A stretch of 64,000 nucleotides of DNA. Origin: Agromyces sp. Soil535 (GTDB lineage: Bacteria > Actinomycetota > Actinomycetes > Actinomycetales > Microbacteriaceae). A program made the position numbers and the translations under genes. The notes below the pieces were generated by a model. It saw only the letters and a program-made list of their open reading frames with translations. It searched no databases and had not been told where the DNA came from. Positions 1 through 7,526 of this stretch are shown here, piece by piece; the stretch's first letter is position 1, and each line of letters opens with the position of its first letter. Location of the stretch: positions 50,101 to 114,100 of the forward strand of contig NZ_LMRW01000003.1 of NCBI RefSeq assembly GCF_001428255.1. The letters are read 5' to 3'.

Positions 1-1198
1 TGCCGCCCCAGGGGTTGGGCTGACCCACGCCGACCTGCTCGGCGATGAGGTCCCAGCCGTCGCCGTCGACGACGCCCTGCGTGCGGCGCAGATCGGTCGA
101 CTTCTCCTCGCGGACGGTGAAGTCGGACTCGTCCTTGGTGAAGCGGTAGTAGGCGCCGTTCTCGAAGGCGACGGTCGAGTCGATCATGCCGCGACCGGCT
201 CCCTGGGGCTCGTCGATCCAGACCTGGGGCTCCGAGAAGGTGACGAAGTCGCGCGTGGTCGCGTACATCATGCGCTGGTAGCTCGTCGCGATGTCGCGCT
301 GGTCTGCGGGGACGTCCTCGGGGTAGAGCGCCGAGGCCCAGTAGACGACGTACTCCTCGTTCGCGGCATCCCAGTACGCCTCGGGCGCCCACGTGTTTCC
401 GGCCTTCTCTGGCGAGACCACGATCTCGCGCTGCTCCGACCAGGTGACGAGGTCGTCGGACTCCCACACCATGATCGAGCGGCTGCCGGTCTCCTGGGCC
501 GTGCCGAAGTCGCCGCCGCCGTATATCTTCAGGTCGGTGGCGAGCAGGAAGAACCGGTCGCCCTCGGGTGAGCGGATGAGGAACGGGTCGCGCAGGCCCT
601 GCTCGCCGAGCGTCGAGGCGAGCACGGACTCGCCGTCATTGAGGCTCATCCATTCCTCGGGGTCGTTGCCGACGCTCGCGGCGAAGTAGATCTCCTCACC
701 GTCGGCGGTGGACTCGCCGACGAAGTGGGGGAAGAAGTAGGCGGCGAGCGGCTCGTCGACCGGCGACGGGGTCACCGTGGCCACGTAGTCGTGCGTCGCG
801 ACGGCGCCGTCGAAGGTCGCGGTCGCCTCGAGGGTGACGGTGGCCGGATCCGACTCGGGCGCCGGGCGCTCGACGAGTCCATCGGTGGAGACGACGGCCG
901 GGTCGCTCGAGGTCCACGTGAGCGACGAGCCGCCGGCTCCCGTCGCCGGGAGCGTGATGTTGCCGCGAACGTCGTCGAGGTTCGGGATCGCCACGCCTGC
1001 CGCGTCGCTCGCGGCGATGTCTGCAGGCGCGGCGGCGGCCGGTGAGGCGAAGGGCGATCCGACGGCGCCCGCAGGGGCGAGCAGGGCGAGCGTGAGCGCC
1101 GCGCACAGCGCGACGCCCGAGCGCCTGCCGATCCTTCGACGCCGGGGCGGGTGCTCGGCCACCGACGGTGGAGCAGTGCTGCTGGACCTGGTCATCAT
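1..1198 (-). CDS. Secreted GH43-type glycoside hydrolase with atrophied Ig-like domain, 3' end beyond the window
   Basis: The frame is open from the window edge to two adjacent ATG codons (1198 and 1195), preceded by a GAGAGAGG ribosome site. The N-terminus has an arginine-rich stretch and a hydrophobic segment ending near AAAAP, a signal peptide. Residues about 50-120 resemble the atrophied bacterial Ig domain (SLTWTSSDPAVVS). The rest carries beta-propeller features of GH43-like enzymes: LRDPFLIRSPEGDRFFLLATDL, then TWAPEAYWD and GRGMIDSTVAFENG. These are the usual positions of the propeller acid residues. Such enzymes cleave arabinose- or xylose-containing side chains outside the cell. The exact substrate cannot be read from the partial sequence. 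The upstream operator pair at 1285-1312 suggests sugar-responsive repression. Confidence 0.8.
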   Translation of the reverse strand, partial: MMTRSSSTAPPSVAEHPPRRRRIGRRSGVALCAALTLALLAPAGAVGSPFASPAAAAPADIAASDAAGVAIPNLDDVRGNITLPATGAGGSSLTWTSSDPAVVSTDGLVERPAPESDPATVTLEATATFDGAVATHDYVATVTPSPVDEPLAAYFFPHFVGESTADGEEIYFAASVGNDPEEWMSLNDGESVLASTLGEQGLRDPFLIRSPEGDRFFLLATDLKIYGGGDFGTAQETGSRSIMVWESDDLVTWSEQREIVVSPEKAGNTWAPEAYWDAANEEYVVYWASALYPEDVPADQRDIATSYQRMMYATTRDFVTFSEPQVWIDEPQGAGRGMIDSTVAFENGAYYRFTKDESDFTVREEKSTDLRRTQGVVDGDGWDLIAEQVGVGQPNPWGG

Positions 1199-1284
1199 CG
1201 ACCTCTCTCTCGTCTTCGAGTGGGCGCGCTCGTGCGCGCCACGGCGCGGAGGGTCTGCGGCCTGTCATGCGGCGCCGTGTGCGT

Positions 1285-1312
1285 TGTGAGCGCTAACATG
1301 TGAACGCTAACA
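1285..1312. promoter_or_regulatory. Tandem LacI-type operator
   Basis: Two abutting 14-bp sites, TGTGAGCGCTAACA (1285-1298) and TGTGAACGCTAACA (1299-1312), differ at one base. Each has the central CG and the TGT/ACA ends typical of LacI/GalR-family operators. They lie 87-114 bp upstream of the GH43-type gene start. The motif differs from the operator at 19 kb, so a different LacI protein is expected. Confidence 0.7.
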
Positions 1313-1449
1313 GGGCGGCGCCCGAGCGCGCTAGAGGAAATCTGCCGATCTCGCGGGCGTCCCCGGCGAGAGGACGGGTTCGGCGTTTCGCCACCGCCGA
1401 CACCGCCGAATCCCGTCCTCTCGATCGCGTGGCGACCTATCCTCGAGGG

Positions 1450-2073
1450 GTGCCCTCCGCCATCTCCACCGCCGCAACCGTCGTGCTCGACGCACGCGAC
1501 TGGCGCGCCCGCGAGGAGGCGCATGCGGAGCGGGCGGATGCGCTCACCGCGGCGCATCGCGCCCGCGCGACGCGGGGCGAGCGGCATCCGATCGAGGACT
1601 TCCTGTTCACGTACTACCCCTACTCGCCGAGCCTGCTGCGCCGGTGGCACCCCGGCGCGGGCGTCGAGCTGGCGGATGCCGCGGGCACGCCTCGCGCGGA
1701 CTGGCGCTGGTACGCGCCTGGTGCGACGGCCCGCGGGCTCATCGTCGACCGCGCCGCGATGGAGCGCGAGAAGGCGCCGATGCTGGCGACGAGCGAGCTG
1801 CTGCTCGACGCGTTCGAACTGGCCCGGGACATCCGGTATCTCGACATGCAGGCCTCGCCCTACGACATGCGGGAGTGGGGCGGCGCCCCTGTGCGCATCG
1901 AGACGGGCGAGGGCAAGGCCGAGTACGTGCGCCGGCAGCGCGGGTTCGCCGAGCGGTCGAACGCGCTGCGGCACCGCATCCTCGACGCATGGCGGGGTGC
2001 AGGCGCCGTGGGTGAGGAAGGCGGCACGCTTGCCGCACGACACGGCACCGTCGTAGCGTCGACCCATGGATGA
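1450..2073 (+). CDS. Protein of the family annotated as 3-methyladenine DNA glycosylase, apparently lacking its middle
   Basis: 207 residues. The first 70 (LTAAHR, HPIEDFLFTYYPY, LRRWHPG) and the last 80 (ELLLDAFELARDIRYLDMQASPYD, IETGEGKAEYVRRQR) match my memory of a conserved actinobacterial family labelled 3-methyladenine DNA glycosylase, usually near 300 residues. The central block, with its HEWAMVY and EQPGCLH motifs, is absent. The two halves join in frame near REKAPML. The GTG at 1450 is chosen because TATCCT lies 6 bp upstream, giving a leaderless transcript; the ATG-like start further upstream has no ribosome site. The gene overlaps the next start by 8 bp. The glycosylase activity of the family is a database label that I cannot support from motifs. 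Confidence 0.6.
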   Translation: MPSAISTAATVVLDARDWRAREEAHAERADALTAAHRARATRGERHPIEDFLFTYYPYSPSLLRRWHPGAGVELADAAGTPRADWRWYAPGATARGLIVDRAAMEREKAPMLATSELLLDAFELARDIRYLDMQASPYDMREWGGAPVRIETGEGKAEYVRRQRGFAERSNALRHRILDAWRGAGAVGEEGGTLAARHGTVVASTHG

Positions 2074-2437
2074 TCGCACGCGCGGGCGCGAGCGACTGGC
2101 CGAGGTCGCGAGTGCGCTGACGGCTCGGCCGGATGTCGAGGTCGGCCGCATGTTCGGGTCCGAGGGCTACTCCGTACGCGGCAAGATGTTCGCGTTCGTC
2201 GCGAAGGACGGGCGGCTCACGGTGAAGCTCTCGGCCGAGCTCATCGAGGAGCTCGGGCTCGACAACATGGTGATGCGCGGCAGTCCGATGCGCGAGTGGG
2301 CGGTCGTGCCGTTCGACGACGGAGCCGATCGCTGGCGTTCGGTCGCCGCGGACGCCTACGCCTTCGTGGACTCGATCACGCCGAAGTCCGACGCGGCCGG
2401 CGCGGCCGACGCCGGCCGCGCGACCGACGCCGACTGA
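2066..2437 (+). CDS. TfoX/Sxy N-terminal-domain protein
   Basis: 123 residues. The core VGRMFGSEGYSVRGKMFAFVAKDGRLTVKLS is the TfoX N-terminal fold (alpha/beta, MFG and glycine-rich turns). The family is named after the competence regulator Sxy/TfoX. Stand-alone N-terminal-domain proteins are common in actinobacteria and have no proven competence role. The C-terminal 20 residues are low-complexity (AGAADAGRATDAD). It overlaps the upstream gene by 8 bp and is followed after 4 bp by the DUF1905 gene, so the three are probably co-transcribed. Confidence 0.8.
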   Translation: MDDRTRGRERLAEVASALTARPDVEVGRMFGSEGYSVRGKMFAFVAKDGRLTVKLSAELIEELGLDNMVMRGSPMREWAVVPFDDGADRWRSVAADAYAFVDSITPKSDAAGAADAGRATDAD

Positions 2438-2441
2438 GCCG

Positions 2442-2729
2442 ATGGAACTCGCGTTCAGCGGTGAGCTGTGGTTCTGGCGGGGTCCCGCGCCCTGGCACTT
2501 CGTGACGGTTCCCCACGATGAGGCCGTCGCACTCGAGGCCATCTCGCCGGCCGTCACCTACGGCTGGGGGATGATCCCGGTCACGGTGCGCATCGGCCGC
2601 AGCGACTGGGCGACGTCGCTCTGGCCGAAGGACGGCGGATACATCGTGCCGGTGAAGGCCTGGGTGCGCGAGGCCGAGGGGCTCGACGTGGGCGACCCGG
2701 TCGACGTGCGACTGACCGTCGACCTCTGA
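2442..2729 (+). CDS. DUF1905 domain protein
   Basis: 95 residues covering a single DUF1905 domain: FSGELWFWRGPAPWHFVTVP at the start, YGWGMIPVTVRIGRSDW in the middle and DGGYIVPVKAWVR near the end. The fold is a small beta-barrel of unknown function; some relatives are fused to YdeI-like bacteriocin-protection domains, but that partner is absent here. It starts 4 bp after the TfoX-like gene and probably closes that operon. Confidence 0.85.
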   Translation: MELAFSGELWFWRGPAPWHFVTVPHDEAVALEAISPAVTYGWGMIPVTVRIGRSDWATSLWPKDGGYIVPVKAWVREAEGLDVGDPVDVRLTVDL

Positions 2730-2740
2730 CTCGACCGGCG

Positions 2741-2764
2741 CCGAAGTGCCGGAGTGCCGAAGTG
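2741..2764 (-). repeat. Octamer repeat, 3 units
   Basis: Three 8-bp units read on the minus strand as CACTTCGG, CACTCCGG, CACTTCGG. This is one of six places in the window with this unit (also 25411, 26056, 29743, 33220 and 38700). It sits in the convergent gap between the DUF1905 and MerR genes. Confidence 0.75.
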
Positions 2765-2812
2765 CCGGGGTCTCGGTGCGCGGATGAGTCGGCGCATCGA
2801 GCCAGGCGGTCC

Positions 2813-3547
2813 TCATTGCCCGGCCGCCATGACGACGGCCGCCAGGTCTGAACCGGCTCGAAGCAGCGCCACCGTCCGTGTGGCGAGCCGATCGAGGCGT
2901 TGCTGGAGGATGCGCCGAGTCTCGCCGAGCCCGTCGAGGCTGCCGAGGGAGCCCATGAGGTCACGCACGGCGGCGATGCCGTAGCCGCTGTTGCGGAGGG
3001 CTGCCACGATTCGAGCCTCCCGGATGGCTGAAAGACCGTACCGACGTGCCCGAAGCGAGGTCACCCGCTCGGGGAGGACCAGCCCTTCCTGTTCCCAGAA
3101 CCGCAGGGTCGACGGGCGCACGTTGAGTGCTCCGGCGAGCTCGGTGATCGTCATCGCGTCACGCTCCTGCTCGCCTACGGTCGCTTCAGCTTGGATCGCA
3201 CGCAGCGCGTCCTGGGCCCGTAACGCCTCGTCCCGTTCCCGCGCGAGACCGACGTGCACCGCGCTGATCGCCGCGGCCGCCTCGGCGAGCGTGGCCGTTC
3301 GCAGCTCCGCGAGCAGCTGCCGGGCTGCCACCGGCCCGACTGCACCTGCGAGTCCTCGATAGGCACGGAGCGCGTGCACGTGGATCGACGTGTAGGAGCG
3401 GTATCCGTTCGCCGAGCGGGCAGCCGGCGGAATGACCCCCAGCCGTTCGAGGTCCCGGACCTGTTGCGCCGAGTACCCCGATGCTCTGGCGACGTCGACC
3501 GTCCGGAGCGGCGCCGGTTGCGAATCGCTCGCGGACTCGTCCATCAT
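2813..3547 (-). CDS. Regulator with two MerR-type helix-turn-helix domains
   Basis: About 244 residues with two MerR modules. The first (RTVDVARASGYSAQQVRDLERLGVIPPAARSANGYRSY) lies near residues 15-55. The second (MTITELAGALNVRPSTLRFWEQEGLVLPERVTSLRARRY) lies near 135-175, followed by a helical segment with ILQQRLDRLA. No effector domain or cysteine cluster is visible. The paired ATG codons at 3547/3544 are preferred over a GTG at 3565 that has no ribosome site. It is divergent from the DUF6194 gene and shares about 40 bp of promoter DNA with a CTTGAA direct repeat (3565-3570, 3578-3583). It may regulate itself and that gene. Confidence 0.8.
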   Translation of the reverse strand: MMDESASDSQPAPLRTVDVARASGYSAQQVRDLERLGVIPPAARSANGYRSYTSIHVHALRAYRGLAGAVGPVAARQLLAELRTATLAEAAAAISAVHVGLARERDEALRAQDALRAIQAEATVGEQERDAMTITELAGALNVRPSTLRFWEQEGLVLPERVTSLRARRYGLSAIREARIVAALRNSGYGIAAVRDLMGSLGSLDGLGETRRILQQRLDRLATRTVALLRAGSDLAAVVMAAGQ

Positions 3548-3585
3548 CCAACCCCACAGATGCACTTGAAGGTGATGCTTGAACC

Positions 3586-4050
3586 ATGAGTATGGAACAG
3601 ATCATCGCGACCGTGCGAGGTTTCGACGGCGCGTTCGTGGTCGCCCCGGAGCCGGGCGACGACGTTCCCGAGATCGCGTGGGGCGACGCGTTCTTCTACT
3701 ACGCGCCAGACGGCCGGATGCCTCAGCACGTCCAGCCCTACGGGACGATCGTCACCAAGGACTACCCCGACGAAACCGGCTCCGACCTCGACCGTCCGGG
3801 CCGCTGGCGCGTGAACATCCACGTCGACCGCGCCACGTTCCTGGAGCTCACCGGGGAGGAACCCCGCAGCCTCACTCAACCTCGCGACTTCGCAACCGCG
3901 GACGTGGTGAATCCACACCCGGTCTACGGCGCACTCGGCTGGATCGCCGTCGTCAACCCCGCCGAGAAGACCACCGACACGGTCGTGCAGCTGCTGCGCG
4001 CCGCGCACGACGCCGCCCGCGCGCGTGTCGATCGACGGCGCGCCACCTAG
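3586..4050 (+). CDS. DUF6194 family protein
   Basis: 154 residues with the family hallmarks GDAFFYYAPDG, YGTIVTKDYPDETGSDLDRPGRWRVNIHV, and PHPVYGALGWIAVVNP. The family is small, soluble and of unknown biochemical role; it is common in actinobacteria. It is divergent from the double-MerR regulator, which makes it the likeliest target of that regulator. The C-terminal end overlaps by 4 bp the convergent DUF4239 gene. Confidence 0.8.
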   Translation: MSMEQIIATVRGFDGAFVVAPEPGDDVPEIAWGDAFFYYAPDGRMPQHVQPYGTIVTKDYPDETGSDLDRPGRWRVNIHVDRATFLELTGEEPRSLTQPRDFATADVVNPHPVYGALGWIAVVNPAEKTTDTVVQLLRAAHDAARARVDRRRAT

Positions 4051-4853
4051 GGTTCGCTGCCGAGCCGGTCGATCGTCTGCTGCAGCACGCGCTCGAACGC
4101 GCCGGGCCCGACCGAGATGGAGCCCTGGTACGGGTGATCCATGTCGGCCGTGACGAAGATCACGAGGCCGACGAAGAGCGCGAGCAGCCCGGCGATCAGC
4201 AGGTGCAAGCCGACCTTCTTCACGTGGATGAACCCGATCAGCACCGCGTTCACCGCGGCGCCGACCCAGATGACCAGCCAGAACGGCGGCGGAAGCTCGA
4301 GCGAGGTCGCATCGATGCGGGCGCGTCGGGACTCGATGAAGTCGTCGAAGGTCGCGAGCAGCTGGATGAACTCGGCCTGCTGTTGGAGGTCGGCCGGCTC
4401 GTAGTCGTGCAGCAGTCGCTCCAGGTCGTCCACCAGCACGGCACTGCCCTCGGGCAGGATGCCGCGCCGCTGCGACGGGAAGTCCTGGTCGACGACCGTG
4501 TGCACGTACTCCTGGATCGTCTCGCGCATGGGTGCGCCGGCGTCTTGCGGCAGGCCGGTGGTGCCCCGGTAGAGGGCGGTGAGCTGGGCGGCTTCCTCGA
4601 GCGTCGACACACGGGTGTCGGCGAAGTTCTCGTACACCGACACCGCCACGAGCGCGAGCAGGATACCGAAGAACACGCCGAACGTGCCGATCACGTGCGC
4701 GAGCGCGTGATCCCACTCCCGCGGGTCGTCGACGAGCTTCCGTATCACGGGGCGCAGGCCGATGACGACCAGGCACGAGAGCGCCACGAAGCCGCCGACG
4801 AACAGCGGTAACGTGATCCAGATCTCGGTGGAGTAGAACCAGTCGGTCAACAT
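4047..4853 (-). CDS. DUF4239 (bestrophin-like) membrane protein
   Basis: 268 residues with four hydrophobic segments: residues about 12-33 and 55-75 near the N-terminus and 190-212 and 220-238 near the C-terminus. The soluble middle carries REWDHALAHVIGTFGVFFGILLALVAVSVYENF and STLEEAAQLTALYR, which are DUF4239 signatures. These proteins are annotated bestrophin-like; channel activity is not established. It is convergent with the DUF6194 gene. Confidence 0.8.
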   Translation of the reverse strand: MLTDWFYSTEIWITLPLFVGGFVALSCLVVIGLRPVIRKLVDDPREWDHALAHVIGTFGVFFGILLALVAVSVYENFADTRVSTLEEAAQLTALYRGTTGLPQDAGAPMRETIQEYVHTVVDQDFPSQRRGILPEGSAVLVDDLERLLHDYEPADLQQQAEFIQLLATFDDFIESRRARIDATSLELPPPFWLVIWVGAAVNAVLIGFIHVKKVGLHLLIAGLLALFVGLVIFVTADMDHPYQGSISVGPGAFERVLQQTIDRLGSEP

Positions 4854-5011
4854 TCCGCCCCCTTCCCCGGTGAGCTGCGGTCACGGCGACGCACCCGATC
4901 GGGGTTCAGCCTAGGGATTCCTTCCCGCCGCCGCACCGACGGATCGCGAATTCGGCGGTCGTCGTCCGGCTTCCGGATGCCGCGGCTCTGCGCGCGTCCT
5001 ACGATGACGGC

Positions 5012-5776
5012 ATGGCGGTGCACGAGCGCGTCCACATCGTCACCGGCGCCGCCGGCGGGATCGGCCGGCGGATCGCCGAGGTGCTGCTCGCCGAGCACGC
5101 GGCGGTCGTCGTGGTCGACGTGCGGCCCGCCGACTGGCTCGCGGATGCCGCGGGCGCCTCGATCGTGGGCGACGCCGGCGACCTCGAGGTGCTCGAGCGA
5201 GCGGTCGACCGCGCCCGTTCGCTCGGCGAGCTGCGCGGCTGGGTGAACAACGCCGCGGTGTTCCGCGACGCGTGGCTGCACGAGGCGGGCGGCCCGGCGA
5301 CCCTCGGCCTCGTCGAGGCGAACCTGCGGCCTGTGCTCTGCGGCGCCGCTGCCGCGGTCGACGAGTTCCTGCGCAGCGGCGTCCCGGGTGCGATCGTGAA
5401 CGTGTCGTCGCACCTGGCGCAGCGCGCCGTCCGGGGCGCCCTGCCCTACGCCACGGCGAAGGCCGCGATCGAGGGCCTCACGCGTGCGATCGCGGTGGAC
5501 TACGGCAGTCGCGGCATCCGCTGCAACTGCGTCGCGCTCGGCTCGATCGTGACCGAGCGATACACGAGCCACCTCGCCGAACTCGGCGTCCGGAGCCGCG
5601 CCGCGTTCGAGGCGGAGGTGCGGCGGCTGCATCCGCTCGGTCGGCCCGGTGAGCCCGACGACGTCGCGCGCACCGTGGCGTTCCTGCTCTCGGATGCCTC
5701 GAGCTTCATCACCGGCGCGGTGATCCCGGTCGACGGGGGCCGCGCTGCGCGCGGCGCCGACCCCGAGGAGCGCTGA
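5012..5776 (+). CDS. Classical SDR family NAD(P)-dependent oxidoreductase
   Basis: 254 residues. The Rossmann motif TGAAGGIG is at residues 11-18, NNAA at 79-82, catalytic serine in NVSSH near 132, and the Y146-x3-K150 pair in YATAK. The C-terminal SSFITGAVIPVDGG is the usual end of FabG-like SDRs. An acidic residue in VVDVRP at the end of the second strand suggests NAD preference. The gene stands alone, so substrate and pathway cannot be inferred. It oxidises or reduces a small alcohol/ketone in the cytoplasm by family analogy. Confidence 0.85.
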   Translation: MAVHERVHIVTGAAGGIGRRIAEVLLAEHAAVVVVDVRPADWLADAAGASIVGDAGDLEVLERAVDRARSLGELRGWVNNAAVFRDAWLHEAGGPATLGLVEANLRPVLCGAAAAVDEFLRSGVPGAIVNVSSHLAQRAVRGALPYATAKAAIEGLTRAIAVDYGSRGIRCNCVALGSIVTERYTSHLAELGVRSRAAFEAEVRRLHPLGRPGEPDDVARTVAFLLSDASSFITGAVIPVDGGRAARGADPEER

Positions 5777-5831
5777 CCGCGGGCGGCGGGGACGCGGGCG
5801 TCCATCGACGCCGTGCCGGGGCATCCGTGGC

Positions 5832-6413
5832 TCAGGCCGACCCGGTCTCGCGCAGGTGCACGCGCTCGCCCTGGCGGCTGAGCAGGTTGAGGATCTCCGC
5901 GGGCTCGAGCGAGGCGCTCGCGTGGCCGTGCGGCACGCGGGTGTCGAACTCGGCGGCCTCGCCCGCTTCGAGCACGATCTCGTCGTCGCCGAGTGCGAGC
6001 CGCACGCGGCCGCTGAGCACGTAGATCCAGTCGTAGCCCTCGTGGGCACGCTGAGCGACGGGCGCCTCGGGCGGATGCCCCGGGAGCACCATCTTGTAGG
6101 CGTGCACGTCGGGGTTGTCGCGGGTGAGCGGGATGATGGCGCGCCCGCCGCGGTAGAACGGCTTCGGATGCACCCGGGGGTCGGCGATCTGCGGGGCGCC
6201 GACGAGGTCGTCGAGGCTGGCGCCGTACACGCCCGCGAGGCGGATGAGCAGGTCGAGCGTGGGCCGGCGACCGCCGGACTCGAGCCGCGACAGCGTGCTC
6301 ACCGAGATCCCGGTCTGCTCCGAGAGCTCGGCGAGGGTGAGGCCGCGGCGGGCACGTAGGGCTCGCAGGCGCGGCGCGACCCCGTCGAGCACGCGGTCGA
6401 GTTCATCGGGCAT
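5832..6413 (-). CDS. XRE-family regulator with C-terminal cupin
   Basis: 193 residues. An XRE helix-turn-helix (LRALRARRGLTLAELSEQTGISVSTLSRLESG) spans residues about 15-50. The cupin barrel at about 95-180 contains YDWIYVLSGRVRLALGDDEIVLEAGEAAEFDTRVPHGHA. Regulators of this layout sense a small ligand or metal in the cupin and usually repress nearby enzymes. It is divergent from the flavoenzyme at 6483, and a perfect palindrome (6437-6452) lies between them, a good candidate for its operator. Confidence 0.88.
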   Translation of the reverse strand: MPDELDRVLDGVAPRLRALRARRGLTLAELSEQTGISVSTLSRLESGGRRPTLDLLIRLAGVYGASLDDLVGAPQIADPRVHPKPFYRGGRAIIPLTRDNPDVHAYKMVLPGHPPEAPVAQRAHEGYDWIYVLSGRVRLALGDDEIVLEAGEAAEFDTRVPHGHASASLEPAEILNLLSRQGERVHLRETGSA

Positions 6414-6436
6414 CCGGTCGCTCCTTTTGCCGTTCC

Positions 6437-6452
6437 GGCAACTCGAGTTGCC
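6437..6452. promoter_or_regulatory. 16-bp perfect palindrome, likely XRE-cupin operator
   Basis: GGCAACTCGAGTTGCC is a perfect 16-bp palindrome located 24 bp upstream of the XRE-cupin start and 31 bp upstream of the divergent flavoenzyme start. Its position over both promoters suggests autoregulation and shared control. Confidence 0.6.
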
Positions 6453-6482
6453 TTAGTGGCAGGTTAGCCGCAGAGTCGGACC

Positions 6483-7430
6483 ATGCACAACACCACGTGG
6501 GACGTCATCATCATCGGCGGCGGCAGCGCCGGACTCAGCGCAGCACTCATGCTGGGCCGCGCCCGGCGTCAGGTCCTCGTGCTCGACGCGGGCGAGCCGC
6601 GGAATCGCTTCGCGCCTCACATGCACGGCGTCCTGGGTCGCGACGGCTGGTCACCCTTCGACCTGCTCGCCGCCGGCCGTGAGGAGGTGGAGCGATACGG
6701 CGTCGTCATCCAGTCGGGGGATGTCGCGAGCGCGTCGCTCGGCGCCGACGGATTCGACGTCGTGCTCGACGGCGGCGACCAGCACGTCGGGCGCCGGATG
6801 CTCGTCGCCACGGGCCTCCGCGATGAGTTGCCCGACATCCCCGGCCTCGCCGAGTTGTGGGGTACGGGCGCCGTCGTGTGCCCGTACTGCGACGGCTGGG
6901 AGGTGCGCGACCGGCGCATCGCCGTGCTCGCGACCGGGGCCATGAGCGGGCACCAGGCACAGCTGCTCCGCCAATGGTCGAGCGACGTCACGTACTTCGT
7001 CAACGGATCGGAGCTCCCCGCGGAGGCCTATACCGCCCTCGTCGCCCGCGGCGTCGCGGTCGAGTCCCGCGAGGTGGTGCGCGTCGTCGCCGACGAACAC
7101 GGCGGTCTCAGCGGCATCCGGCTCGCCGACTGCACCGACGTGGCGGTGGACTCCGTCTTCCTGCACCCGCTTCCGCTGCCGAACGACGCCGTACTCCGCG
7201 ACCTCGGGGCGGCGACCACCGAGCACATGGGCGTCGACTGGGTCGCCGTCGACGGCGACGGTCGCACGAGCGTGCCCGGACTCTGGGCGGCGGGCAACGT
7301 CGTGTCCCCCCGCACGTCGGTGCCCATCGCGTCAGGCGCGGGGAACCTCGCCGGCGCCTCGATCAACGCCGACCTCGTCGAAGAGGAGATCCGGCAGGCG
7401 GTCGCGGCATCCGGCGCGTCAGGGGTCTGA
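6483..7430 (+). CDS. Thioredoxin-reductase-like FAD/NAD(P) oxidoreductase
   Basis: 315 residues. The N-terminal FAD motif IGGGSAGLSA is at residues 11-20 and the redox pair in VCPYCDGWE at C133 and C136, as in low-molecular-weight thioredoxin reductases and dithiol oxidases. The C-terminal FAD-binding end SVPGLWAAGNV followed by an alanine-rich helix is present. The NADPH-binding loop in AVLATGAMSGHQAQ is atypical (no GxGxxA), so it may be a ferredoxin-dependent or oxygen-using relative of trxB rather than trxB itself. No thioredoxin gene is adjacent. Control by the divergent XRE-cupin regulator is inferred. Confidence 0.85.
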   Translation: MHNTTWDVIIIGGGSAGLSAALMLGRARRQVLVLDAGEPRNRFAPHMHGVLGRDGWSPFDLLAAGREEVERYGVVIQSGDVASASLGADGFDVVLDGGDQHVGRRMLVATGLRDELPDIPGLAELWGTGAVVCPYCDGWEVRDRRIAVLATGAMSGHQAQLLRQWSSDVTYFVNGSELPAEAYTALVARGVAVESREVVRVVADEHGGLSGIRLADCTDVAVDSVFLHPLPLPNDAVLRDLGAATTEHMGVDWVAVDGDGRTSVPGLWAAGNVVSPRTSVPIASGAGNLAGASINADLVEEEIRQAVAASGASGV

Positions 7431-7488
7431 CTGCTCACCCCGCGGGCCCCGATGGACCGCGGCGTACGCCCTCGGTACCCGCCTTCAC

Positions 7489-7524
7489 ACTGATAGTTTT
7501 AGTATCGATAGTGCTACTATCAGT
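7489..7524 (+). promoter_or_regulatory. Inverted repeat at the MerR promoter
   Basis: ACTGATAGT (7489-7497) and ACTATCAGT (7516-7524) form perfect 9-bp arms around an AT-rich core containing TATCGATA. The repeat ends 2 bp before the MerR start codon. The lack of a ribosome site there suggests a leaderless transcript, with MerR acting on a promoter inside the repeat. Confidence 0.65.
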
Positions 7525-7526
7525 GC

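Noticed and set aside
2066..2729. Competence system
   Set aside because: The TfoX-like and DUF1905 genes are isolated; no com genes are nearby.
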